Shown here one piece after another: positions 10,087 to 20,793 of a stretch of 64,000 nucleotides of DNA. Location: NCBI RefSeq assembly GCF_000350225.1, contig NW_005179165.1, positions 62,001 through 126,000 of the forward strand, given 5' to 3'. Numbering within the stretch: the first letter of the stretch is position 1; every line of letters begins with the position of its first letter. The notes under the pieces were generated by a model that worked only from the letters and a program-made list of their open reading frames with translations, was not told the origin of the DNA and ran no database searches. The position numbers were made by a program, and so were the translations under genes. The DNA comes from Chondrus crispus (Eukaryota > Rhodophyta > Florideophyceae > Gigartinales > Gigartinaceae).

Positions 10087-13043
10087 ATGACGCGGAAAGG
10101 GAAGTCAGCTCAAGCGTCTCGGAATGATCCATCCCCACAGGTGCGCGACAGGATGGAGGTGGCAAAAGCATTGTTTGCGGACGTGCTGGAGGGCTCAACT
10201 AACACGACAGTTGATCCTAGGGACTGCATACCGCTCACAAATGTTAGAGCCATAGTTCGTTCAGCTGTAGAACGAATGAAGGTACTGTTCCGAGGCCATG
10301 CCGTTGCCGAAGGTAATCACGAAGCGGGTGAGGCACCTCACGAACCAGGTATCACTGCGGGATCGGATATGCCAGTGCTCATGCCGTTGACGGATACCTA
10401 CCGGCGATATGTGATCGACCATTTCAAGGGGAAGTGTTTGACGGAGACGGAGGCAAGGGAGAAAAGTCGCACAAGGACGCAATGGTACGGCGTGGTCGAC
10501 GGGATGCACAGACTTGTTGCTATCCTCGAGCTCATCAACGAGCTACCTGCGCAATGGAGTGGATTCTCTTGGAGTGTGACCATATTGAGTGGTGGCCATA
10601 ACGTGCAAGTGTTGCGGCAACTTGCGCGCCATCAAAACAGGAAGCATACCCCTAGTTATTACATTGAAACGACCTTTTACGATACTCTTTGTGGTCTGCG
10701 AGAGGAGGCGGCTCGTTTGAAAGCGGAAAAAACGGCCGAACACCGACAGAAAAGCAAATCGCCTGTGCTTACGATGGTTGTGCTCATCAGAAGGAGAGCA
10801 CCTTGAAACAAACTGCTACTACTGCGCTGCGACTGTCGCAGAGAGTAGTCAACACAATCGGAGAGATTGTTACATCTGAACATCCCGATCTCATCGCATC
10901 ACCATGCACGCTAAGTGGTGTCGTGCGACCGTCCAAATCCCCAAGCACGAGCAACACGGACTGTCGAGTATTTCGCAACTTCATTCACATCAGCTCACTT
11001 AAGTCTTGCATCCCATTCATGAATGCTTCTGGTGCAGATGGCGAGCTTGCTCAGGTAAATACATTGTATCGTGTACGTGACATGTGCAGATTGCACAACT
11101 TCAAACCTGTATCATACAAAGTAGTTGGAGAGCAGTTTCAGAAGGCCAAGGCTGCTTTGCAGGAAGCAAGAAAATTCGAAGAACTATTGGAGACAGATAA
11201 GTGGCCAAGTGAAATGGAGACAACGAAAGCGAATTTACTATGCACAACCAAATTCGATATAGCAGTGCTCACTAACAAGGGAAACGACAGAGCAATACTG
11301 GATGTTATTCTAGAACTGTATCGCCGAACTTGTCCCCAGATCGCCTCATTCAAGGAAGAGAAGTACAAGGCCAAGTATGTTACAACCCCTGCCCCATCAC
11401 CTGCTATAAACAGTACACCAGCTACCCAAGCTTCCGGCCCCAATACGTCCACGGCCGCTGCTCATACAGAGGGCAACGGTACACTGGAGGGTACTGCTGA
11501 TGAAGGAAATGAGATAATGTCGGCTATACCCGATGATCCACATATATCCGCCGACGAGAAAGATCCAGCTGAACAGAATACTGCCGATCCTCCGCCAGCT
11601 GCATATGCTAAGTCGGCTGCTCCTCAAAGCGAGGCCTCAGAACGACTTAAGACATGTGTCAATTACACGGACGATAGGGAGGTTTTCATGATGAAAAGGA
11701 GAGACTTCCTGAAGGAACTTGGCATAGAAGCATATCAAATGAAATGGCAGGAATACTATGGATCCGTGAGAACGGACAAATGCCCATTGTTCGATCTACT
11801 GTGTACAGACCCTCCGTACGGTACGCCATCATGCCGGTCAGGTGCAGGAAACGGTTATGATAATGTCGTCGACACCACGGAAATGAAGGCCGTCGCAGAA
11901 CTATCACGAAGTATACTGAAACCCGGTGGATAGGTGTTTATATTCACATCAATGCAGTACTTTAGTAGATGGTATAATGCGTTTAAGGAAACGGGTTTCA
12001 GCGGACCTCAGTACCCTTACGTCATCATGAAGGACACCAAGACGTTGCAAGAATATCGAGGGGACGTCTTCCCTCAGAACGCCTGTGAATTTGGCATGTT
12101 CGCTAAGACACCAGGGCATCGACCGGATGGGTTCAAGGTAGATTTACGGAGCCCCTACCATGTTTTGCAGGCCCCAGAGAAACGGAAGTTTGCAGCAATA
12201 TCTAGGGTACCAGTTACTTCTAACAAGTTACTCAAGCCTGGAACGAGATCACCCATTCTGACGGAGGAGAAAAATCCCAATCTCTTAGCTGAGCTTATGT
12301 CAACGTTCTGTCCAGACAACGGTCATGTTCTGGACATTTACGGTGGTACTCTTTCTACGGCAATTTCTTGCATTCGGACAAACAGAAAGTGTACTGTAGT
12401 GGAGGCAGATGCTGAGCGATATCGTTTCGCCCATGAACGGCTTCGTTTAATCGCCCAAAACCACTGCGGTCTATCAGAAGCTACTAATGCGCCAATGAAG
12501 AGGTCATGTAAAGATCCTTCTTCCGTACCATCCTTCGTGACAAGAAACTCCATCACGAGCGATACTAATAACTTGTCCGACAATGTCCTGTTATTACGTG
12601 ATATGAGAAAACCTGAAAGCGGTATTGCTGATAGTGGGGAAGAGCCCTCAATGGCTGTACACGCAGCTACAACCGGGGGATCTAATGCGTCGTTCCTGGA
12701 AGCTGTGAAACCGGGAAGTACCGTGCGATTGATGGTGTCCGGGAAGGTGGTAGGGACCGATACTCTTCAACTCCCTCCGGGCGATTCTTCGAAGTTCTAC
12801 AGAAGGCTGCACGGACACGAGCTCAAAGATGTTGAGAGAGATGGCGAGTGCCTAGTTGCTGTGTTCCGTGTGTCAATTCTACCTGAGTCGAGGAGTGTGA
12901 AGTACCCTTACAATTTCAAAGGACAGGAGGCAGTCCCGGACAATCTGCGTGATATAGGTAGCGTCTTCTGCGCCTGGGACCTGCACAGTATGGCGCTCTT
13001 CAATGATGCGATTGTTACTCACTCGTCGGTACAGAACACATAG
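10087..13043 (+). CDS. ParB-like domain fused to DNA amino-methyltransferase (element A; two breaks)
   Basis: The ATG at 10087 opens a frame with YGVVDGMHRLVAI near 10485, the DGxHR core of ParB/Srx-fold domains. A frameshift lies near 10780. The second frame (to 11933) has a helical middle, then a Pro/Ala-rich linker, and FDLLCTDPPYGTPS near 11800, the catalytic (D/N)PPY of N6-adenine/N4-cytosine methyltransferases. After an in-frame TAG (11931-11933) the AdoMet-binding part follows: NPNLLAELM, VLDIYGGTLSTAIS and VVEADAERYRFAHERL near 12280-12440. Catalytic motif before AdoMet motif is the beta-class order. A further 200-residue tail is unrecognised. ParB-methyltransferase fusions are known from phages; here the gene sits in a eukaryotic transposon, divergent from the transposase. 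It would be expected to methylate DNA at ParB-selected sites; this is inference. Confidence 0.72.
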
Positions 13044-13511
13044 TACTCATGTAAAAGGCTGTACTGTTCTTCACGTCGGCCTTCGCAAACCATATTCACC
13101 GTATCAACTCTTATCTGTTTTACGCTCACCACAGAGTGGCACGCTGTCGTATCACGCACTATTCGTGCATCGTCGCATTGCAGACATTCTGCCGTTTATG
13201 AGCAGCAGGCAGTAGCACAAAAGGCTGAACTCTTCTTCACATCGGGCTCTGCCAAGCGTCATATCCACTTTGTCGAAGTCTATATAATAGACACACACCC
13301 CCCGCAACGCCCACCTTCTCAACCATCACCGCCGACCACCAACCAACACCAAGATGCCGTCAGAGGATGGCTGGTGGCGGGTACTGCATGACATAGTCGG
13401 GGTACTGAGGGATGGGATGGCGTGGAATAGATACTGGGCGGGGGTGTGACGGTTGTTGGTAGTGATGGCGAGGAAGGGAATGCTGGTGTTTAGCTTGGAG
13501 TTGGCGGCGAG
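13044..13511 (+). other. Non-coding tail of element A with a promoter-like captured segment
   Basis: Two related short blocks (AAAAGGCTGTACTGTTCTTCAC near 13054 and AAAAGGCTGAACTCTTCTTCAC near 13218) form a degenerate direct repeat. At 13276 a TCTATATAATAG TATA-like box is followed about 70 bases later by a pyrimidine/CA-rich leader and ACCAAGATG, which opens only a 30-codon ORF. It looks like the promoter and start of a host gene picked up next to the right TIR. The origin cannot be named. Confidence 0.35.
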
Positions 13512-13917
13512 GGGGGGTGGACGTGACGATACGGGTCATCGTAGTGGGTCGGGGAGGCTTGAAGTGGGCCACAATCGCCAACTTCGAGCAAGTCCAGACA
13601 GAATTTAGGATTAAATTCTGTCGGCAGATTGTGAACAGGTATCAAATTTTTATATAACATAAATTGTACTGCAATTTCCAAGTAAAATTGTGTGATAATT
13701 TTTTTGATTTGGCCTATACAGAACCCCCTATCCCCCAGATTTAGAGAGTACATGTTGGACGATAACTTCTAAACTATTTTGGTTTGTCCACTTCTGTTTT
13801 CTGCATATCACTACTACTGCTCTAAGCTTTACAACCATATAAAAATATCTGGAATCCGAAGGGGTGCCCCTGGTACTGTTTGGTATCCCAAATTCTGGTT
13901 ACCACCAAACCAGTGTT
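13512..13917 (-). repeat. Element A right terminal inverted repeat
   Basis: Complement of the left TIR, ending CCACCAAACCAGTGTT at 13917 next to the TGTC target duplicate. I saw no mismatch other than the length of the inner G/C run. Confidence 0.9.
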
Positions 13918-15407
13918 TGTCATTGTGGACCTCGTTAACAGGTACTCTGCCCGTGGCTTTCCTCTCAGAAATGAGGATATCGGTGATGCCGTTGAGATTC
14001 TCGTCGCGTCGTTTCCCGCAGATCGCCGAGCAAAACTACCCTTCGTAAACAACAGACCTGGAAAAAATTCTTCCGCAATTTTCGTGCTCGCCATAGCGAT
14101 CGCATCCGCTTCAGACGCTGTTCGAAGGAGGAGGAGTTGCGCGGGAGCGCAGGTAACGCAGATGTCCTCACATCCCATTTAATTGAGGTGCACAAGCTCA
14201 TCGCAGACAACAGGATAGATTCATATCATATTGCCAATCTTGACGAGACTGGCATATCCCCCAACCGTGATAGTTTGAAATCCAGCCACAAGAAGGCATA
14301 CGTAACAAGATATTGTAAATTGGGGTGCTCTGTTCAGCGTTCTCCAGAGTTCCGAAACATTGAAAGGTTAACAACTATGCCCGTAGTATTTGCGAGTGGT
14401 TGCGTTGGAAGGCCTTTGTTTGTCGTAAAAGGCAAGTCGCTTAATTATCGTGTGACAAAGTCTGCAGCAGGAGAGCGAGTGGAGACAATTGCAGATTGTC
14501 TCCCAACCGGTAGCGTTATCACTTGTCGTGAAGACATTGCAGGCGTGGACTCTCAAAATTTTATGAATGGGCGCGTGTGTTTGTGGATGACAACAAAATA
14601 AGATTGAGCAGTGGCAAGATACTTTTATTGCTTGACGGTTACAGGAGCCACATGAGGTACAGGACAATGCAGTTTTTTCACGATGCTGGAGTCATCTTGT
14701 AAGCTTTGCCGGCGCACACTAGCGGTATTACACAACCGTTGGATGTTTCTGTGTTCGCCGCATTTAAAAACAAGCTTCGAGATCTTGTTGAGAGCCTATC
14801 AAGTCACACGAAAGATAATGTCTACGACCGGTTTGATTTTCTGATGCTTGTAAAACAGGCATACAGCATGACTTTTACGAGAAGCACCATTGCCTCTGGT
14901 TTCGCGAAGGCATGCATATACCCTGCCAACCTCTCGCACGTCTTCAGTGTGCCGCGGCCAAGGTCTTTTTCCCACCCAAATGAATTGATCTCGGCAGTAG
15001 ATATTGAGAAAATATTGGAAGTTAAGCGGGAGAAGCGGAGGAAGAATATCGGTTTGCAGCCCGTGGTGTTAAGGAACGGGTTCCTGGATACTACATTTGG
15101 CTTATGTCTCACGTCCGAAGAAGCTTTAAAAAAAGCCAAGGCAAAGGATGCGGTGGACAAAGCGAGAAAGGCAGAGGTAGCAAGAAAGGAGGCCGACAGA
15201 GCAGAGCGCGAAGCCATCGCTTGTGAAAGATTAAGGCGAGAGCGACTAAGTTTCGAACGCAAAGCAATGAATTTTCGGGTTCTTGTTTATGGAGTGGAAG
15301 GCAGGCTGCCACGGCCGATGTTGGAGCGCCGCATGGTGGCGAAACGTCGGACAGCAGAAAGAAACAATCGCCGTTGTGTGGAGGCTGTGAATCAGTTGAT
15401 GGGTTAA

Positions 15408-15942
15408 CTGTTGCCGCAGTGGGGATCGAAATTCAAATAAAATTTGCATGTTTTTTGCAGTAGCCAATAAATTGGCTGTTCAGATTAGGGGGCCTCAGAA
15501 CTGGCAACTTGTTGTTCATTCACATTCGCTTCTTTTCGCATTGAGACCATTTTTTCTCCATACCGGTTTTGAGGCTTGACAATCTGTCTCCACGCTTCAA
15601 GAAAATTCAAATCTTGTTCAAAACGGACGTCTAAAAGATATTATTTTTTTAAAACCTTTGATTTGTTCAACTTGTGGGGCTACCCCCTTGTACAGTAGGT
15701 CAACGACCGACATAGCCGATGAATGCGAGATACGGCGGTCATCTCGAGAACGGCTGGTCACCTCTGAAAAATCCCCCTTGCTACGCGGAAGCCGAACCAT
15801 CTCTGGGATACTGGGTGAAAACAAAATAATCAAATGATTTGCTTGACTACTGTAGGGCCTCAGACAATCCGAACAACAACTCAGTTGCCACCCCTCGCGC
15901 CCTCCCCCCTCCCCCCCACCTCCGCACATTATCTCATTACCC
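15408..15942. other. Unassigned spacer between pogo remnant and PP2C fragment
   Basis: AT-rich sequence follows the pogo stop. On the minus strand 15618-15800 reads as an open frame starting MVRLPRSKGDFSEV and ending FKKIISFRRPF, about 60 codons, with coding-like composition but no recognised family. The block GGGGCCTCAGA-like near 15492 recurs near 15855 (GGGCCTCAGA), which may mark an element end. I cannot support a gene call. Confidence 0.3.
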
Positions 15943-16042
15943 ATGCCCCACATCCCTTCCCCCCCAACCTCCGGCATTGCCATCGCCATCCCTGCCCACA
16001 TCCCCCACCAACACCGTATCATGCCATCCCCGCCCCCCTGCG
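15943..16042 (+). pseudogene. 5' piece of PP2C-like phosphatase gene
   Basis: A Pro-rich frame ends PSPPPCGE at the left target duplicate of the chromovirus. The frame continues beyond the element at 31038 as HSIPGKPSHQQDHHLILY, so the retroelement entered near the start of the PP2C-like coding region. The Pro-rich part may be an N-terminal extension or untranslated leader. See the 3' piece at 31038. Confidence 0.5.
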
Positions 16043-16047
16043 GCGAG

Positions 16048-16647
16048 TGTAGTATAATCACCCCCAACGACGAGGGGGGTGAGTACCGACAGTTCGGGAA
16101 GACCCCGATCGGCGGGAAGACAGAAGCACGGCCCACCCACGGTACCGAGCACGGGCTCGAGGTAGCGGTGGTAGAGCGGGATCGGGAAGGGCGCGCGCAC
16201 GCGCGAGCGGTTCTACGACTCGACGCCCCGGAGCGGTACTGGGTGACGTTCCAGTACCGACGGGCGGAGGCGGAGCCGACTCGTGGGCGTGCTACGCGCG
16301 TCCTCAACCCGCGCGCGGTGCTACTTCTAGGTAAAACGGACAGAAGTAACTAAAAGTAAGCGGGCGGACCAAGGTGGAGGATCCTTGACAAGTCCGTGCT
16401 TGTCGTCCTCCACCGCCGGCGGTCCGCTCATATTTATTGTACATTGTAGTCTATCATAACTGTACAGTAGTGCCGGTCGACCGACACTGTAACGCTGTCA
16501 GCCGTCGGGGCTGAGAGTCCACGTGTAGTACGTGTCCCGTACACGTGGAGGACACGTGTGTGCGCGCGTAGCTGTAAGGCTCGTGCCTTACTGTCGCTGA
16601 TCTAATCCTAATCTAATTTCCGAATTTCCGTTTGGGGTTATACCACA
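16048..16647 (-). repeat. Chromovirus LTR (3' LTR in element orientation)
   Basis: About 600 bp, near-identical to the copy at 30434. It contains an inverted stretch around GGAGGATCC...GTCCTCCACCG (16376-16415) and TACACGTG repeats near 16530-16560. The left outer edge abuts the target duplicate GCGAG. Confidence 0.95.
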
Positions 16648-16664
16648 TCACCCCCCTCTCAATA
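16648..16664 (-). promoter_or_regulatory. Polypurine tract of the chromovirus
   Basis: Read on the minus strand, GAGAGGGGGGTGA directly precedes the LTR start TGTGGTATAA. A purine run here is the expected plus-strand primer of an LTR element. A similar tract precedes the LTR at 58764. Confidence 0.7.
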
Positions 16665-18504
16665 GTGAACGTCGACGTTCACTCCTGGGCTTTTAGATCG
16701 TGTTCCTTCTCTTCCGCCTGTCCTGTCCCCACGGCGGTCACACTCGCTCGTGTCCCTCCGTGCTGACCTGCGCCCTCCTGCACTCCCCGTGATGTCGACT
16801 CCTCTAGTTCGTTGTCACCACCATCCTCCTCTTCGCAAGCCTTTCCCCTCGCAGTGCGCGTGCGTCTGGCGTTGCGCCAACCTCTTCTCCACGGCTTTCC
16901 CGGCGCCTCCTAGGTGCTGTCACAGCCTTCCTGATTTACCGTCCCGCGATCATCCCGTGCTGCGGGGTGTCCCAGCATGTCCGTCGTTACCCCTGGGTCC
17001 CCCTTGCCAGCGTTCCCAATCCGTCGCATTAAATCTTCGTCCTTTTCCTCCCCCGCGTCCCTTGTCCCCTCATCCGATACGGGGCGCAAGGCAATGCGGC
17101 ACGAGGGGTTGTGCAGGTCGCGCGACGAGAGCTCCGTCGGTACGCCGATCTCCGCCAGCTCCCCTCCGCGATGGTGGCTTTCCTGGCCATCATAACGTCG
17201 TGTCACGCGTCCAACTTCTCGAAGCACCCGACGTCCTCCATGCGTTACTTGTACTCCAGGTCCGACTGCGCGCCGTCAGTGACAACGCTCTTGGCCCCAG
17301 CATCATAGAGAGCGGGTTCCGTGAGATTTTGAATGCGCAGCTCACCCATTTCGTCTTCCGTGAGGTCGATCGCCATCCCAGCCCTCTCGTAGAGCCTTGT
17401 GATGATGGGGCCATGTCATGGCTTGACACTACCTTCATCCCCGGCTGTCATGGGGGCGTCACGCGTGTTATTGTTGGCTATTCTCTGATCGTCCCACCCC
17501 ATCCGATGGGGTGGGCCAGGGGGTACGACGTGATTGCCCGAGGTCCTTCTTGTCCGTCGTGCACGCTTTCCGTGTCGCTGCCCGTGGTTGCTCGCGTACG
17601 CCGGGTTTCGACACCTTCTTTTCGTCGCTCCTTTCCCGCGTTCGCGCCGCGCGTCGGTCTCGGGAGCCGTGATTTTCCGCTTGTGGTGCGAGGTCTCATT
17701 CTTCCCCCCTTCGTGGAGGCACGCCATTGCTGCAGAGGCGGCACGCGATTCCTTATTACGTGTCACGGGGTCGGCGTGTGGCTCTAGGGCAAGCGAGACG
17801 ATGCAGTCCGGAGCGCGACAGGGGCCCAGCTGGCCTGGTGGCGCGGCTCCGCCTTTCCTGCGTGCCACGACCCATTTTTCGTCGTTCCTCGTCGCTGCCC
17901 CTCCGGCTTATCCTCGTCGTTTCCTCGTTTGCGTTGGGGAGCCGTACGGACGCAACCTCAGCAGCGTCTCGTTCTCGTCCGAGCCGCGAGAGCGACCGTC
18001 TCTCAACGACCCATCCTACCCGCGCTGATAGACGGCGCCTGGGGTGATCGTACATCCCCTTTCGGTGGGGCAGGAGGGGTTGTGTGTGGGACAAGGGGGC
18101 GCCTGCCGTCGACGGCGGCGCGCGTGCTCGAAGTAGGAGGGGGTCGGTTTGCGGCGGGCCTCTTGGGATGGAGCACAGCTCGGGGTACCATGCGGGCCAC
18201 GTGCCAGCGTGGTGGCGTTTCGCACTCGACCCTCGTCGGCGGGGCGGCATACGTGGCGGTCCTTACACCGGGCAAGCGCACTGTGCGTACGTTGTAGGGT
18301 ATGCTGCAGAATGATGGTTGGCGCACGTCGGGCGTGTGGTCCGCCGTTTCCTGAGGTGGCTTGTAGAGCCCTCGTCCTTCGCTCCCTGAACCCTCACCAG
18401 CACCGCCGACGGTAGACAAACTCCCGCTCCACTTTGCGCTGTCCCAGTCCTTCCCCAACAGTCCCGACCGATCATCTCCGCTCCGTGCTATCGGCCGTCC
18501 TATC
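16665..18504. other. 3' non-coding region of the chromovirus
   Basis: GC-rich sequence between the purine tract and the antisense ORF. Long open frames exist on both strands (for example plus 16750-17787), as expected at high GC, but their composition (Pro/Arg/Ser/Cys runs) gives no domain. It may hold the promoter and leader of the antisense ORF. Confidence 0.5.
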
Positions 18505-20793
18505 ATGGCCGACTCGACCTCTCTTCCTCCTCCGCCGCCGCCCGCTGGCGGCGGCAAACCCGTGGCGGCGGGTGCCTCCGTCGTCGCGATTCCTTTGCCG
18601 CGCGGGGTCCGGTCATCGAGCGCGTCCCCTGGATCGCAAGGGGACGACATCGCTCTGACCTGTCCGACCCCGCCGGCTCCTCCGGCTTTCCAGAAGTCCC
18701 GTTCCCGCTCCACGACCGTCTCCGTGGAGCTGGTGGCTCCTCCCGTGGGGCCACCCAAACCGGTCATCGCGTTCCGTCTGGCTGCCCAGCCGACCCCAGC
18801 GGCCGTCGTCCTTCCCGTTGCGCATCCGGGCGTCGCGCGCGGCTCTGCCGCCCCCGCGGCGGTGGGGGCGGCTCGTGTTCCCGACGGTGCATCCTTCGGC
18901 CGTCGTACCTCCGTACCTCACCCCTCTTCCTCCGGTCGGGAGGGGGAGGTGGCCTCAGCCACGCAGTGGTTCGGGGTTCCGTCTTCCGATGTCCCACTGC
19001 TCTCTGTCGACGAGCTGCAGTACCCTTGGTCACGCCGGGGCCGTTCCGGGATCACCGTGGCGGAGTTGATATCGTGCGGGTGGCTTCGACCCGATCTCGC
19101 CCGCGTGTTTAAGGTGTACGAGACGGGCGGCCTGGAGAAAGCATCTTCGGCCCTTTACCGCTTAATGGCCGAAGGCGGCGGGGTCGGCTACCAGCTCCCG
19201 GACGAGCTGCCGGGCGACCGTACTTTCGCGTACAGCGTGGCGGAGGTCATCTACGTTGATCGTATGGGGGCGCTCCTGGCCGGGTCGGTGCAGGTAGACC
19301 CCCGACGCTTCGTGCTGTCAGAGGTGGCGGGACTGTACGTCTCGCCCCGCCCCTACGCCTTCACCAAGCCCCTCGTGGCTCTACAGAAGTCCTCGTGTTC
19401 CTTGATGCGGCTATACGCCGTGGGTTTCGCTCACCACGACTGGTCCGCCTACAGGGGAGAGAACGAGGCGGACGGTCGTGTCGTCCCATCTGCCGCCTTC
19501 GCGTCCGGGTTGTCGGTTAGTGATTTTCCCGCTCTCCCCTTGGTCGTGCGGGAGAGCTTTCCGTCGTTGGGGGTACACCCCTTGCTGCCTCCCATTCTGA
19601 AACATTTTGGCATCGCGTGCGCCGATCCACAGCACCCAGCCCACCCGCGGCTCACGTACAACTATGAGCGCGAGTGGACGTGGTCCGTGTGCTGCGCTTT
19701 CATGTCGGAGATGTGTATGAACAAGCGTGCGTTCGTGCAGCCCGTCCCCACGGTCACGTTCGTGGGGCGCGTCGCGTCGGGCCTTCCCGACGTCGCACTG
19801 CATCCATCCGACGTCGGCTCTGCTCACGTCCCGTGGACGTTCAGCCATGCCATTAGCCTCATGGGCCGGGTCGGAGAGGTCAGTCCTCTGAACCATCGTT
19901 CGTGGATGGACTATACCACAGGAGCCCGTAGCTCCTTCCTAACGTACGAACCAACCATGGACGCCTTCGCCGCGCGTCCCCGTCCCATGCCCCCGGCCGT
20001 CAGTAACTCGGAAAGGAGGGGAGGGGTTGGTTCCGAACACCTGAGTGGACGTCGGAAGCGCTACCGGGACCTCGACGCCGTGGGCGGAGACTCCGTTGGT
20101 GTCGCCCTGTACCCCTCTCGACCGAGGCGGGGTGCCGATCACGACCCCGCAGGTGGTCCTGTTCCTTCAGACGCTGTCCTCCCCGTCCCACCACTCGACG
20201 CGGTGAGGCAGGGCGCGCCCCGGGGGCGCCGCATACGTGAGCTGGTGCTCCCCCACGAGGAGCTGATGGTCGCCCCCAAGGTAGTGCTAGCGTTAGGCGT
20301 TGCCAGCCGGCGAGCTTGGACCGTAGGCGGGTTGGTCGATACCCTGGCTGAATGGTTCCTCACTCGGAGTGATGAAGCGCGCGGTCTACGTGACGACCTG
20401 GCAACGCGCTCTGCGGAACTGCAGCGGGTGAACCGGGAGCCAGGGTCCGTGCGCGAGGCGTCCGAGCGCCAAGCCGCGGCCTACGAGCGGGCGGTGTACG
20501 ATCGCGAACGCTACCGGTGCGAGCGCGACCGCTTGCGTTTGGCTCAGTCGGCGCCCCTGCCAGCTGGTGGCGTTCCTCACGGCCCTGCTACCTCTACCAT
20601 CCGTGACCCGTACGCCGCGTACGGGTCTGACCCTCGCCCGTCCCGAAACTGGGCGAGCGGTGAGAGTATGACTCGTGTCACAATGCCCTCCTTGGCGGAC
20701 ATGGACGCCGAATTGCCCCGGCACCCGGGGTACTGTCCTCCGAACAACCGTGGGTCAGGGGCCCGCGTGCCCTCAAACGACGCGAACAGCTAA
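18505..20793 (+). CDS. Antisense ORF of the chromovirus, 762 residues, unknown function
   Basis: Starts at MADSTSLPPPPPPAGGG and runs opposite to gag and pol, between pol and the 3' LTR. Residues 1-150 are Pro/Ala/Ser-rich and disordered. About 150-480 reads like a folded domain (PLLSVDELQYPW, LPGDRTFAYSVAEVIYVDR, HHDWSAYRGENEADGR, YNYEREWTWSVCCAFM, PWTFSHAISLMGRVGEV). The rest is basic and ends in a charged helix (about 610-690) likely to be a coiled coil. I recognise no family. Additional antisense ORFs at this position are known from some large plant Ty3 elements such as Grande and RIRE2. Length and an organised amino-acid profile argue for a real gene; it has not been shown to be expressed. 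Confidence 0.6.
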   Translation: MADSTSLPPPPPPAGGGKPVAAGASVVAIPLPRGVRSSSASPGSQGDDIALTCPTPPAPPAFQKSRSRSTTVSVELVAPPVGPPKPVIAFRLAAQPTPAAVVLPVAHPGVARGSAAPAAVGAARVPDGASFGRRTSVPHPSSSGREGEVASATQWFGVPSSDVPLLSVDELQYPWSRRGRSGITVAELISCGWLRPDLARVFKVYETGGLEKASSALYRLMAEGGGVGYQLPDELPGDRTFAYSVAEVIYVDRMGALLAGSVQVDPRRFVLSEVAGLYVSPRPYAFTKPLVALQKSSCSLMRLYAVGFAHHDWSAYRGENEADGRVVPSAAFASGLSVSDFPALPLVVRESFPSLGVHPLLPPILKHFGIACADPQHPAHPRLTYNYEREWTWSVCCAFMSEMCMNKRAFVQPVPTVTFVGRVASGLPDVALHPSDVGSAHVPWTFSHAISLMGRVGEVSPLNHRSWMDYTTGARSSFLTYEPTMDAFAARPRPMPPAVSNSERRGGVGSEHLSGRRKRYRDLDAVGGDSVGVALYPSRPRRGADHDPAGGPVPSDAVLPVPPLDAVRQGAPRGRRIRELVLPHEELMVAPKVVLALGVASRRAWTVGGLVDTLAEWFLTRSDEARGLRDDLATRSAELQRVNREPGSVREASERQAAAYERAVYDRERYRCERDRLRLAQSAPLPAGGVPHGPATSTIRDPYAAYGSDPRPSRNWASGESMTRVTMPSLADMDAELPRHPGYCPPNNRGSGARVPSNDANS

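Larger units (their letters stand above)
4836..13917. mobile_element. Element A: TIR transposon carrying DUF7869-type transposase and ParB-methyltransferase
   Basis: A 9,082-bp unit bounded by inverted repeats of about 405 bp that begin AACACTGGTTTGGTGG. It is flanked by TGTC on both sides (4832-4835 and 13918-13921). The target is a pogo transposase gene whose frame is restored when A and one TGTC are removed, so the boundaries are secure. Inside, left to right: left TIR, a captured P-type ATPase fragment, a short FG-repeat ORF, the transposase on minus, a spacer of about 1.1 kb, the ParB-methyltransferase gene on plus, a promoter-like captured stretch, right TIR. Both genes carry one or two breaks, so this copy is probably not autonomous now, although near-identical TIRs suggest a recent insertion. 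Confidence 0.85.
4641..15407 (+). pseudogene. Pogo-type (DDE_1) transposase, decayed and split by element A
   Basis: The start at 4641 gives a helix-turn-helix N-terminus (MGRVKRMSKHERCFQRAL, then a psq-like helix pair). The frame is cut at 4835 by element A and resumes at 13922: dropping A and one TGTC copy gives an uninterrupted DEENVIVDLVNRYS. Downstream are the three acidic motifs of Tc1/pogo DDE_1 transposases: NLDETGI (about 14240), LLLLDGYRSHM (about 14620) and TSGITQPLDVSVF (about 14720). The C-terminus (15120-15407) is a charged, Lys/Glu/Arg-rich helix. A frameshift in an A-run near 14060 and an in-frame TAA near 14700 show it is dead. Its own terminal repeats were not found. Confidence 0.8.

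Noticed and set aside
10087-13043. Phage or bacterial contamination suggested by the ParB-methyltransferase fusion
   Set aside because: The gene lies inside a TIR element with a target duplication in a pogo gene, beside eukaryotic transposases and chromoviruses; there is no ribosome-site or operon structure.
16750-17787. 345-codon plus-strand ORF in the chromovirus 3' region
   Set aside because: Pro/Arg/Cys/Ser-rich composition without domains, in a GC-rich stretch where long frames arise on both strands.
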